A stretch of DNA of 64,000 nucleotides from Ifrita kowaldi. Lineage: Eukaryota > Chordata > Aves > Passeriformes > Cinclosomatidae. A program made the translations under genes and the position numbers. Under the pieces are notes generated by a model. It made no database searches. It saw nothing but the letters and a program-made list of their open reading frames with translations, and had not been told where the DNA came from. The stretch is taken from the NCBI GenBank assembly GCA_013398055.1, contig VZRS01007666.1:372001-436000 (forward strand). Reading direction: 5' to 3'. Below are positions 14,601 through 23,181 of this stretch, in pieces (within the stretch, counting starts at the first letter, position 1; each line of letters opens with the position of its first letter).

Positions 14601-14675
14601 TCTTTAAAGGTGCTTAAACATCCCTATGGCTTTTGTCCAGAACTTACTGATTCTTGTCTCTGTTATTTCCTCCAG

Positions 14676-14831
14676 ATCCGTTCCGACAAGGACAAAGAGA
14701 TCCACATCAGATACAGCATCACCGGCGTGGGAGCCGACCAGCCGCCCATGGAGGTCTTCAACATCGACCCTGTGTCTGGCAGGATGTACGTGACACGCCC
14801 GATGGACAGGGAAGAAAGAGCTTCCTACCAT
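14676..14831 (+). CDS. CDH4: R-cadherin exon 5 equivalent, EC1 core (156 nt)
   Basis: R-cadherin is a plasma-membrane, calcium-dependent homophilic adhesion protein whose cytoplasmic tail binds catenins. This exon gives 52 codons, phase 0 at both ends, starting IRSDKDKEI and ending DREERASYH. By N- and E-cadherin alignment these are mature residues 24-75 of EC1. The DRE motif places D67 and E69, both ligands of the EC1-EC2 calcium sites, exactly where expected. GVGADQPPMEVF and GRMYVTRPMDRE match R-cadherin better than N-cadherin (CDH2), as I recall those proteins. The length equals exon 5 of E-cadherin. The acceptor is TTTCCTCCAG at 14675 and the donor GTGAGC from 14832; a CTGAT branch-point candidate has its A at 14650. 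One residue to note is Asn in FNIDPVSG, where I recall Ser in chicken and human. The upstream exon with Trp2 is not in the window. Confidence 0.95.
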
Positions 14832-14939
14832 GTGAGCATCAAACATCCTGAGTTTTAGCTGGGCTCACTAGCTCAAAGCAGAATTGCTGGGTTCAAGAAG
14901 GGACGTGCTAAATCAGCCAAACCAGTGCAAAGTGCTGGT

Positions 14940-15583
14940 TGGTGGCAGCTGAACGTGAGCCAGCGTGTGCCCAGGTGGCCAAGAAGGACAATGGCACCTG
15001 GCCTGTGTCTGCAATAGTGTGGCCAGCAGGACCAGCGCAGCGATTGTCCCCCTGTGCTGGGCAATGGTGAGGCCACACCTCAAATCCTGGGGTCAGTTTT
15101 GGCCCCCTGACCATAAGAAGAACATAGAGCATTGTCCAGGGAAGGGCAACAGAGCTGGGGAAGGGTAGAGAGAGTGAGTTTGATGAGGAGCAGCTGAAGG
15201 AGCTGGGGGCCTCAGCCTGGAGAAAAGGAGGCTCAGGGGAGGCCTCATCACTCTCTGTGACTATCTGGAAGGAGGTTGTAGCCACCTGGGGGTTGGTCTC
15301 TTCTGCCAGGTAAGAAGTGACAGAACAAGAGAAAATGGCCTCAAGTTGTGCCAGGAGAGGTTTAGGTTGGAGATTAGGAAAAATTTCATCACCAAAAGGG
15401 TTGTCCAGCCCTGGCACAGGCTGCCCAGGGCAGTGGTGAAGTCACCATCCCTGGAGAGAGTTAAAAACCACGTAGATGTGGCACTTGGGGACATGGCTGA
15501 GTGATGGGCTTGGCAGTGCTGGGGGAACAGTTGGACTTGATCTGAGAGGGCTTTTCCAACCTAAACAATTCTGTGATTCTATA
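14940..15583 (+). mobile_element. CR1 retrotransposon fragment, 3' end of ORF2 plus 3' UTR
   Basis: About 640 nt match the avian CR1 3' region in sense orientation. The 5' part encodes remnants of the C-terminal region of the CR1 ORF2 reverse-transcriptase polyprotein. One readable piece at about 15010-15165 contains NSVASRTSAAIVPLC and MVRPHLK. Later parts resemble the usual GGAGGCTCAGGGGAGGCCT and CTCAAGTTGTGCCAGGAGAG segments. It ends GGCTTTTCCAACCTAAACAA followed by the octamers ATTCTGTG ATTCTATA at 15568-15583, the diagnostic CR1 terminus without poly-A. Small deletions shift the reading frame several times, so it is a dead, 5'-truncated copy. The left edge is approximate. Confidence 0.92.
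14945..15475 (+). pseudogene. Decayed CR1 ORF2 C-terminus
   Basis: This is the coding remnant inside the CR1 fragment. The family product is an endonuclease and reverse-transcriptase polyprotein, and only the region C-terminal to the catalytic palm is present here. Similarity runs through at least two forward frames. One starts around LNVSQ near 14950, changes frame after a missing base and continues through VASRTS and VRPHLK. An in-frame stop follows at about 15166, and later pieces lie in another frame. The catalytic motif and endonuclease are absent because of 5' truncation. It is not a host gene. Confidence 0.75.
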
Positions 15584-18302
15584 AAAGTGGAGATAAACTG
15601 ATGCCTTTTTCAGACACAAAGTTAGAGTAATTTGTTTAAAATGGTGGAACTTCACACTGCTTGTTAAATCCATGCAAATTTATGTGTCAACTGAACCACC
15701 CAAAACCATGAGAAGCCAGTCACGACATTAGCATGTCTTGGGAAATTACTAATTTAAGAATCATTACTGCATCTAAACATGCAATAATTGCTATAGTCAT
15801 TTTTCACTTTAATTCACCAGGAGATGTTCAGGCAGTATGATGGGGGTGTGTCAGATAGGTTTTTAAGTACGCAGATAGGCTAATATTAAATATCAGGGAA
15901 TTAATTAAGATTAATTACACTCAAAAGTGATGGTGCCTCATGCTATCCTAGTTCATAAAATGCTCTACCTTCAGAATGCTCACAGTGTAATTGGTTGTTA
16001 TGTTTTGATACAAATCCCAGCCTCTCTATTGCACAATGTAATTGCACAGCACATCCAGTCCCGCAAGCTGCTAAAAGAATAGGTTGCCCCTTGCATGATA
16101 GCCCAGCAAAATTTCAAACATTTTCTGCATCTGCGCTTTAGTTGTCTCCTGGAGTGGTTGTGAAGGGTTGTTTCATGGATTGCTATCAGCCTTAGCCCCA
16201 TCTCCTGGCATGGTAATAGCCCTTCCCAGGGATGCTCTAATGTCAGCGGAGCGCACGGGTCACTTCCACTGACACCTCATCCCGAACTGCGCCGTCGGAG
16301 ATGCACATTCTGTCAGCTTTATCAGGTATCCAGTTAACCATGTTGACACAGCTTCTGGGCTGGGGTGGAAGGATAAAGAAAATAGATTACCTCTTTAGTT
16401 GGGTGGAAAAAGAGATTTCCCCTGGGTAGAAGGAGATCTGAAGAAAAATTATTTTATCCTCTGTGAGCAAGAACAATTATTTTGTTTGTTGTGCCTAGGA
16501 AAATATGAAGAGAGGTTGTTTTGGAGAGGAAATATTTGAGATAAAGTGTGTGTCATCTCAGCGTTGTTGATACTGTTTCAGCAGTGCCAGGTTATTATAA
16601 CAGTCTAGTCAATAATAAAAAAGTTAAGACCTTTGATGGAGCCACTGTGATGTCTGCGATCAGACACTCTCAGTCAAAAACATGAGATGAAACAGATTTT
16701 GTCCTCCATCATAACAAACCCTGTGCCCCTTAAAAATGAACTGAACCTACCAGTCACGGTGAATTCAGTAAATTGAATTCTTGCCTTGTCAAAGGTGACG
16801 GGATGAGTCTGCCTTATACATACCACAGGATTTCTAGCCCTTTCTGTTCCTCACAGAAAGCTTGAACTAGTGGCATCCATATGTAAATAAGCATATTCAT
16901 ACTCTGAAGGTTACGGGAAGATGTATTTTACAGAGAGAATAACTGATAAGTGTGTTATGAGACCTTGTAGACAGGAATACTGAATGATAGAAAAATCTTT
17001 GTAAGCAGAACAGTAGAAGGTGATGGAGAACATTTTAAGTTATGGCTGTAAATGACCTTTAGATCCTTCAGCCTCAGTAGCAGTGGATTGATGGTTTCTT
17101 GAACCATCAGTTGCTCATTTAGTAACCCTTTACAAAGCATTTATAAATACAATGTCATTGCACAAAGCAATGACCCAAACAGTGGAGCAAAAACTTACAG
17201 TAGGAATGAACAATGATGGAAACTGGAAAAAAATTGGCCAGTTTCCAGACAGAAGATAAAGTCCAAAGTCTTGGCTGGTAGCAGGTTTGAGGAAGTCAAT
17301 GAATTTATGCCACTTCATAGAGCCCAGTCCCTAACTGATAGGAAAGGCAACATGGAGCCAGGTTTGAAGTGAGTGCTGGAAGAGCAGTGACTGAGGTATA
17401 GGCTTGGGTCTGAACTGGAGAGCTTGGCCACCTTTAAACTGGTTTGACATCTGCTGTAGTTTCCTTTAGCTTTGCTCTTCAGCTGGGTTAGAGAATGTCG
17501 GTGGAGCTGCAAGGCACCACTGGTGCCTCTGACCCAGCAGGACATGGGCTCTGTGTCTGATGCAGCCTTGCTGCTCCTACGCAGCTTCAGGTTTTCTGCA
17601 GCCCCAAACAGAACCAAGTCTTTTCAGCATCTCTGTCACTGTCGAGTGTTGTCCTTGCTGCTTTTGTTCCCAGGTAATCTAAAAACTAATTATAAAAGAA
17701 AGAACAATAATTTGCAAGTGTTTGTGAGGCTACATATCAAGAGTTCTGTTTCATTAACTCCCACATTTTCAACACATATTTTCTTATGCATAATTATCTG
17801 TATTGCTTCAGGACTACCATTTTTAAAATACTAGTGTTTTAACTCTCCCTGCATTCAGCAAGCCATTTGTCTGATGAAACCTGCCTCGTTCCCTAAGGTG
17901 AAACAGATTTTTTTCTAATTAGATCAGGAGTTCTGCAGCAGAACTTCTCCTGTTTTTGTGATCATTCTTGAACTTTTAGGGAGGATCATTCCAAGCTTGA
18001 GGTATGCAGAGATGTATGCGCCTCTGGGACTCACAGCCCCTGCCCAGGTGCTGTGTGTGCTGGCACTCCCAGTGATCACAAGTTTAGCTGCATTTTGGCC
18101 TCATCTGTTTTTGTCTGCGCTCCAAACCTGAGCACAAACTCTCCAGGGACCTCGCAGACATCCCAGACGCAGAGTCAGCTGAAAATACAAGCACAGAAAA
18201 GGGAAACTGGCTCTGCAGCCACTTAACCAACACCACGCTGTGGTGTGGAGCTGCATAGGGGGCACTGAGTGATGCCCTGGGAGCCACCCCAGCATCGTTA
18301 GT

Positions 18303-18629
18303 GCCATGGGACACACAGCCATGGGACACACAGCCATGGCACACACAGCCATAGGGCACACAGCCATGGCACACACAGCCATTGGGCACACAGCCATGGG
18401 ACACACAGCCATGGCACACACAGCCATGGGACACACAGCCATGGCACACACAGCCATTGGGCACACAGCCATGGGACACACAGCCATGGCACACGCAGCC
18501 ATGGGACACACAGCCAATGACACACAGCCATGGGACACACAGCCAATGACACACAGCCATGGGGCACACAGCCAAGGACACACAGCCATGGCACACACAG
18601 CCATGGCACACACAGCCATAGGGCACATT
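18303..18629 (+). repeat. Minisatellite, 22 units of about 15 bp (GCCATGGGACACACA)
   Basis: Nineteen 15-nt and three 14-nt units were counted by eye. The consensus is GCCATGGGACACACA, with variants ATGGC, ATAGGG, ATTGGG and the 14-nt GCCAATGACACACA and GCCAAGGACACACA. Units 5-9 and 10-14 repeat the same order of variants (75-nt period), showing a higher-order duplication. The standard unit has no stop in any of the six frames, which explains the long frames on both strands (up to 196 codons, minus). The three 14-nt units together shift the frame by one codon, so the + frame returns to its original register. I regard the encoded repeats as a by-product of the DNA repeat. Confidence 0.97.
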
Positions 18630-21600
18630 CCCCACATCTCTCTGCCTTGTCACTGCAGCAGGTGTGTGCTGCATCGTCCCTTGCAGTCAGCCCTTAAAAT
18701 GTTCCCTGCATGCCAAATAAGTTTCAGCAGGTAGTAATATTTAATATGCATGAGTTCTCCTGGCCTTATTTAACTGCGCTCCCCAAGTCCCGTTTGTGCT
18801 GCTGACAGCATTAGTGGCTCTGAATGTCTTTTCTGATCCAGACACCGGTTTCATATTAAGCTGCAGTTAGGCCTGGCAAGTACAAGGGATAGAAAATTGG
18901 TAGGTTAGTTTTCCAAGATGTTTTTCAAGCTCTGTTTTCAAAAGACATCAGCATAAACATGTCAGTAAGTAATCATTGCTTATGATACTCAAGTAATACG
19001 CATTATAGAGAAACTTTGAAGCAAGTCCTAATCCAGTTCCAGACACATGTGTGCACTATCAGCATCAGGCTGATGAAATACTCCCTCAGAAATGGCTGGA
19101 GCAGAACAGGTGGAATATAGACTGACAAAGAGTTGTTTTAAATGCAAAGGAACAAAACAATTTTGCTACAAATTAAGGGATACAAGAGCTAATTCCAGTA
19201 TTTTGAACCATGTTGAGTAATGCCAGCCATTTGTGTCACAATGCTCTAAATTGAACTTTTAATCACAATTAAGAGCACACAAATTAGGCATGACATTGTA
19301 TGCTTATTGCTTAAAGGCTGTCACTGATTGATAATGTATATTTGTATTAGCAGTATTAGTGCCTAAGTAATATTCATATTTAACACAATTCACTGTGTTG
19401 ACTTTGACTAACTGCCTTCAGATACCACCAGCCTCTAGTGTAATCAATAATCATGATACCAAATCATTTGTATGCCAACAGCTACATTTACACTGGAAAC
19501 TGTCAGTAGGAAAACCTCAGAGACCTGTGGTAGCTGCTGCTGAATATGATAGCAATAATTGTCATACTTTTAAGCAATATTTGTTAAAGAATATCGAGCC
19601 AGCTCCTTGGCTGGTACAGCAGAGTGATGCATCAGCTAGAGATTAGTTGGCTACATGTATTAATTTTTCAGAATCCTTTGCAAGGTATTTCATTTGATTT
19701 TATTCCTTCTTCACTCCTGTCATGTTCTCCCTCTTGGGGAAAATGTAAATATTTCAAAATAACTTTATAAATGTTTCTTAACCGACTCTTCACCAGCCAG
19801 ACTCACTCACCAGCTCCCATTTGAATCCTTGTGCGTGCCCCATGTCTGGCATGTGTTCTGTGGCCCAGGTGACACTCACTGACCTTTCACTGGTGTGTTT
19901 TCCAGCTCAAAATGATGTGTGTGTCTGATGGAGCTCAACCATCACCTTTTGTTCCTTGCCCAGTGCTACACAGCACTCCCATGCATCTGCTTTTCATCCC
20001 CTCCATCACTCTACCACCAAAATAGAGGTGGCAGAGGTGGCTTGGTCACAGGTGGGCGCAGATGGCAGCCTGAGCCACAGAGCACCACGTGCACTCAGAC
20101 TGTGTGTTGAGAAATGAGCCCCATCTCAGCGACTGAAGAATGACTCCAGAACAAAGTGTGTTGCCCAGCTTGAGGATGCCTCATGAATACCAAAAGTAGA
20201 ACAAGAGAATGAGGGAGAAGATGAATTAAGGAAGGGAAATGTAGTATAGATCTGCCTTGGAGACCCAGCTAGTTTCCCAGCAGACAGAATGCCACCCCGG
20301 AGTCCCTCCTTCCTTGGCTCTCTCTGCTGAGGATGGTCTCTAATGAGGAATTGTCTCTCAACAAGGAATGTTTTTTAACAAGAAGCTCCCATTGAGCTGA
20401 GTTGAAACTCAACCCTCTGGCTCAGGACTCCCTTCTCCCTCTGCCATGGCTGGCACTGACCACAGAGGAGCAACGTGTTGTGGAAGATACAGAGGCATTG
20501 GCATGTGAGAGTTGTTCAAATTAATGCAAACGAGCACAAAAGGAAAAATGTAGAAATGTTCACTGAAGCCAGGCCAAAAAAAGGAGCAGGAGAGAGGGTG
20601 CCATCCTCCTGGAGCCCCAGATGCAGTGAGTCAGGACACCAGTGACCACACCAGTGTGCCCAGCACTGCCCTGCCTCCCGTAGCTCAGCCTAGTGCTGGT
20701 GCTGGGCTCAGGACAGGGGTGTCACTTGAGCACATCACCACAGGTCTGATGAGGTTCCTGCAGTCTTGCTTATTGATTTTTTTTTGCCTTGAGTGCAGGC
20801 AGTAATGCGCTGATGGGTACATGTGCTCAGTGAGTGCAACAAGCAGATAGATGTGCATTGCTGAGAAATCCCTTACTCCTGGAGATTTCAAACAAAAGCT
20901 ATCAAATGTAATTAAAAATTTGCAGGGGGAGAGTCAGATCTGAGGGGGGAGATACCAGCTTTGCTCTCTGCTTTATCTCTGAATGGAACCATTTCCGCTG
21001 CTGGAAATGCTGTAAGAGAGAGCCCAGTGCTGCCTCAGTTTGAAGATAATAACTTTAATTTTAGCTCCGAATTACTTTTTTTCAAAGACAGTCTGACCTC
21101 TGACTGTAAAGTTATTGAATTGCTCCATCTGACAAGATGAAGGATAGCTCAACAGGTGGGAGTCAAAGCAGTTCCTGTGCAGGAAAGAAATGCAGATATT
21201 AAGAGCATTGCAAGTCATGAAATACAAATGGTATATCCTGTATTGAAAGCAAAGCTGGACTTCTTCAGGCTTTAAAGAAAACGTGCTGCTTAACTTCCTT
21301 TTAAAAAAAATGTTTTTCTCCCAGCTCATTTCACATGGCAGTTTGTTCTCTTTGCTTGATTAAATGTTAATCCAGCCCATCTTAATGGTGTGCAGTTCCT
21401 TTTGTTAAGCTCTGGACTTCTGAGCACCATACATGAAGGGGAAAGTTGCATCAGTCACCAGCACAGCAAGAGTGAAAGACAGGAACCGGTGCTAATGCAA
21501 TTAGCACATTTATTTGTCATGCATCAGAGGAGCTGGAGACCTCACTGGCATGTCAGCTCTGACTCCCAGCAGCAGCCCAGTGGTGTAGGGACCTGCTGGG

Positions 21601-21680
21601 AGAGACCAGAGGCCTGCATCTCTCTGGATGGCATGAGCTGGTGTGTTCCCTGTCCTTCAGCCCCACCCTCCCAGCCAGCC

Positions 21681-21868
21681 CTGGCACAAACAGGCTGCCC
21701 AGGGAAGCTGTGGCTGCCCCATCCCTGCAAGCGTTCAAGGACTGGTTGGATGGAGCTTGGAGCAACCTGCTCTAGTGGAAGGTTCCCTGCCTGTGACAGA
21801 GGGTTGGAACTAGAGGAGCTTTAATGTCCTTTCCAGCCCAGCCCATTGTGTGATTCTGTGACTCTGTG
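21681..21868 (+). mobile_element. CR1 retrotransposon 3' tail, sense orientation
   Basis: Matches the CR1 3'-UTR pattern: CTGGCACAAACAGGCTGCCC, then CCCCATCCCTGCAAG, GGTTGGATGGAGCTTGGAGC and GGGTTGGAACTAGAGGAGCT, ending in TGTGATTCTGTGACTCTGTG. It is a 5'-truncated copy of about 190 nt. The left edge is uncertain and may reach back into the GC-rich stretch from about 21600. Confidence 0.9.
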
Positions 21869-21904
21869 AAGCTGGTGTCCTCTGAAGCCTTGGTTCCTCA
21901 GCCC

Positions 21905-22130
21905 AGCAGCCCCGTGGGATGTCATGCGGCCATCCCGAGTGCTGTCCCCAGCTCTCGTGGCGGGGTGGAGGTTCAGCAGTGCTCACAAGGCTGAAATGAA
22001 GAGGGATGCTGGCCAAAATCTGCAGCACTCACAGCCAGCCAATGCCTCCCCACTGGCAGCCGTGGTCGGGGGCCGTGCAGCTCCTCCCTTGCTGTCGGAG
22101 TTCTCCCGGAGCCGGCGTCGGCAGCGCGTT
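21905..22130. other. Small CpG-dense patch
   Basis: Ten CpG dinucleotides fall within 22061-22128, and several more lie between 21912 and 21965, in an intron where CpG is otherwise sparse. The patch directly follows the CR1 tail and ends sharply before AT-rich sequence at about 22140. It is shorter than a normal promoter CpG island. Possible explanations are an unmethylated regulatory element, a GC-rich repeat fragment I do not recognise, or GC-biased gene conversion at a recombination hotspot. Confidence 0.55.
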
Positions 22131-23036
22131 CAGCCACACACCATTTAGAGTAGCCATCTGTTCCCTTTAATGAGAAAGCTATCCATTTTTTTCACCTGGT
22201 TACTGATTGTTCCAGACTATTGTTGATTGCTTTGTTTTATTAATTACTCATTTTGACATGCTGTATCTGTCTCTTTTGTTCAGAAAACAGATGCTCTTGT
22301 GTCTGGGCATTATTACTGATGGTTATTGCTAATAAGATAAAGCTGCAGTTCCAGTTTAACTGAGGGCTTAGCACTGTGGCTCTGGTTATTGAAATGCCTC
22401 AGCACTGGGTATTTTATTCAAGCCTGAGGAAATTTCATTCTTAGTGCCGTGGGGGCTCCCATTATTTGATGGAAAGGGACTTTTTAAATGTATTTTAGTG
22501 TGCAGAGCAGTGGGGTTGGTAGCTGTTGCTGTTCCTGGAGACCATGATTAAACAAAGAACAAACATTACTAATGTCATCCTGAAATCTCTTCACTTATTA
22601 ATCTCTCTTGGTATGGGTGTGAAAGGCTGCAGGTTCCCATAAGAAACTTCTCACTCAAAATCATTTCCTCACCTTATTTGGAACTAAGCAAAATTTGCTT
22701 TTCAGATTGTCAGACAAGGTTCAGTATGTCTTAAAAAATAAAGTAGAGTGGTCTGTGAGCTGTGAAGGAGATAGCATCACTACACCACAGTTAAAGTGTT
22801 TCCACTGATAATCACTGTTTTAAAATATTATTTCATTATTATATTAAGCTCTGAAAAACTGTCTGTGAGTCGAGTGTAAATGGTAACCATGTCAGTGCTT
22901 TCTGCTGGAATTAGATACTGGCTCCATTCAATTTTGAGAAAGTATTTATGATGTAAAGTCAATCCTTGCAAAACAGTCTGTCATTCTGCAAGAAATGCAA
23001 TTGCTGATATTGTGCTTTCATTGTGCTTATTCCCAG

Positions 23037-23181
23037 CTCCGGGCTCATGCGGTGGATATGAATGGAAACAAGGTGGAGAATCCTATTGACCTTTACATTT
23101 ATGTGATTGATATGAACGACAACAGACCGGAGTTCATCAACCAAGTCTACAATGGATCTGTTGATGAAGGCTCTAAACCAG
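23037..23181 (+). CDS. CDH4: R-cadherin exon 6 equivalent, EC1 end and EC1-EC2 linker (145 nt)
   Basis: Forty-eight codons plus one base, phase 0 in and phase 1 out. They cover mature residues 76-123 and the first base of Gly124. The exon opens LRAHAVDMNGN, placing the HAV tripeptide of classical cadherins at 79-81 on the EC1 adhesive face, with Ala78 and Ala80 lining the pocket that receives the partner's Trp2 in this family. VIDMNDNRPEF supplies D100, N102, D103 and N104, calcium ligands between EC1 and EC2. NQVYNGSVDEGSKPG begins EC2 and matches R-cadherin. The length equals exon 6 of E-cadherin. The acceptor is TTATTCCCAG at 23036 and the donor GTACAG from 23182; a CTGAT branch candidate has its A at 23007. 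Reading through the donor would meet a stop about 90 nt downstream. Confidence 0.96.

Larger units (their letters stand above)
1..14675 (+). other. CDH4: CDH4 intron 4, 3' part (5' end outside window)
   Basis: This stretch lies upstream of the first recognised CDH4 exon and ends in a good acceptor (pyrimidine-rich tract then CAG at 14673-14675). I looked for the preceding exon, which should encode the EC1 N-terminus with mature Trp2 and Glu11, and did not find it, so the intron is at least 14.7 kb. It is mostly AT-rich unique-looking sequence. Recognisable items are a poly-A stretch near 1.96 kb, a G-rich tract at about 5.09-5.31 kb, a reverse-strand CR1 tail near 5.57 kb and a (TTA)18 microsatellite at 11617. 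A 9-bp inverted repeat (TTTTTCTTT / AAAGAAAAA, 2-nt loop) sits at 1273-1292. I see no other coding sequence. Confidence 0.85.
14832..23036 (+). other. CDH4: CDH4 intron 5 (8205 nt)
   Basis: Complete intron from GTGAGC to TTATTCCCAG. In order it holds a long CR1 fragment beginning about 110 nt after the donor, AT-rich sequence, a 22-unit minisatellite at 18303-18629, further AT-rich sequence including 19190-19345, a second CR1 3' tail near 21.7 kb and a small CpG cluster at 21905-22130. No other exon is supported. The intron splits codons cleanly (phase 0), so its removal joins His75 to Leu76 of EC1. Confidence 0.93.

Noticed and set aside
14610..14858. Open frame beginning at ATG 14610 through the 156-nt exon
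   Set aside because: The ATG and the sequence up to 14675 are intron. The coding part starts at the AG/ATC acceptor border, and the end after 14831 is read-through past the donor.
18084..18674. 196-codon minus-strand frame and other frames of 103-178 codons with Cys- and Trp-rich repeats
   Set aside because: They are products of the 15-bp minisatellite, whose unit has no stop in any frame. No gene structure surrounds it.
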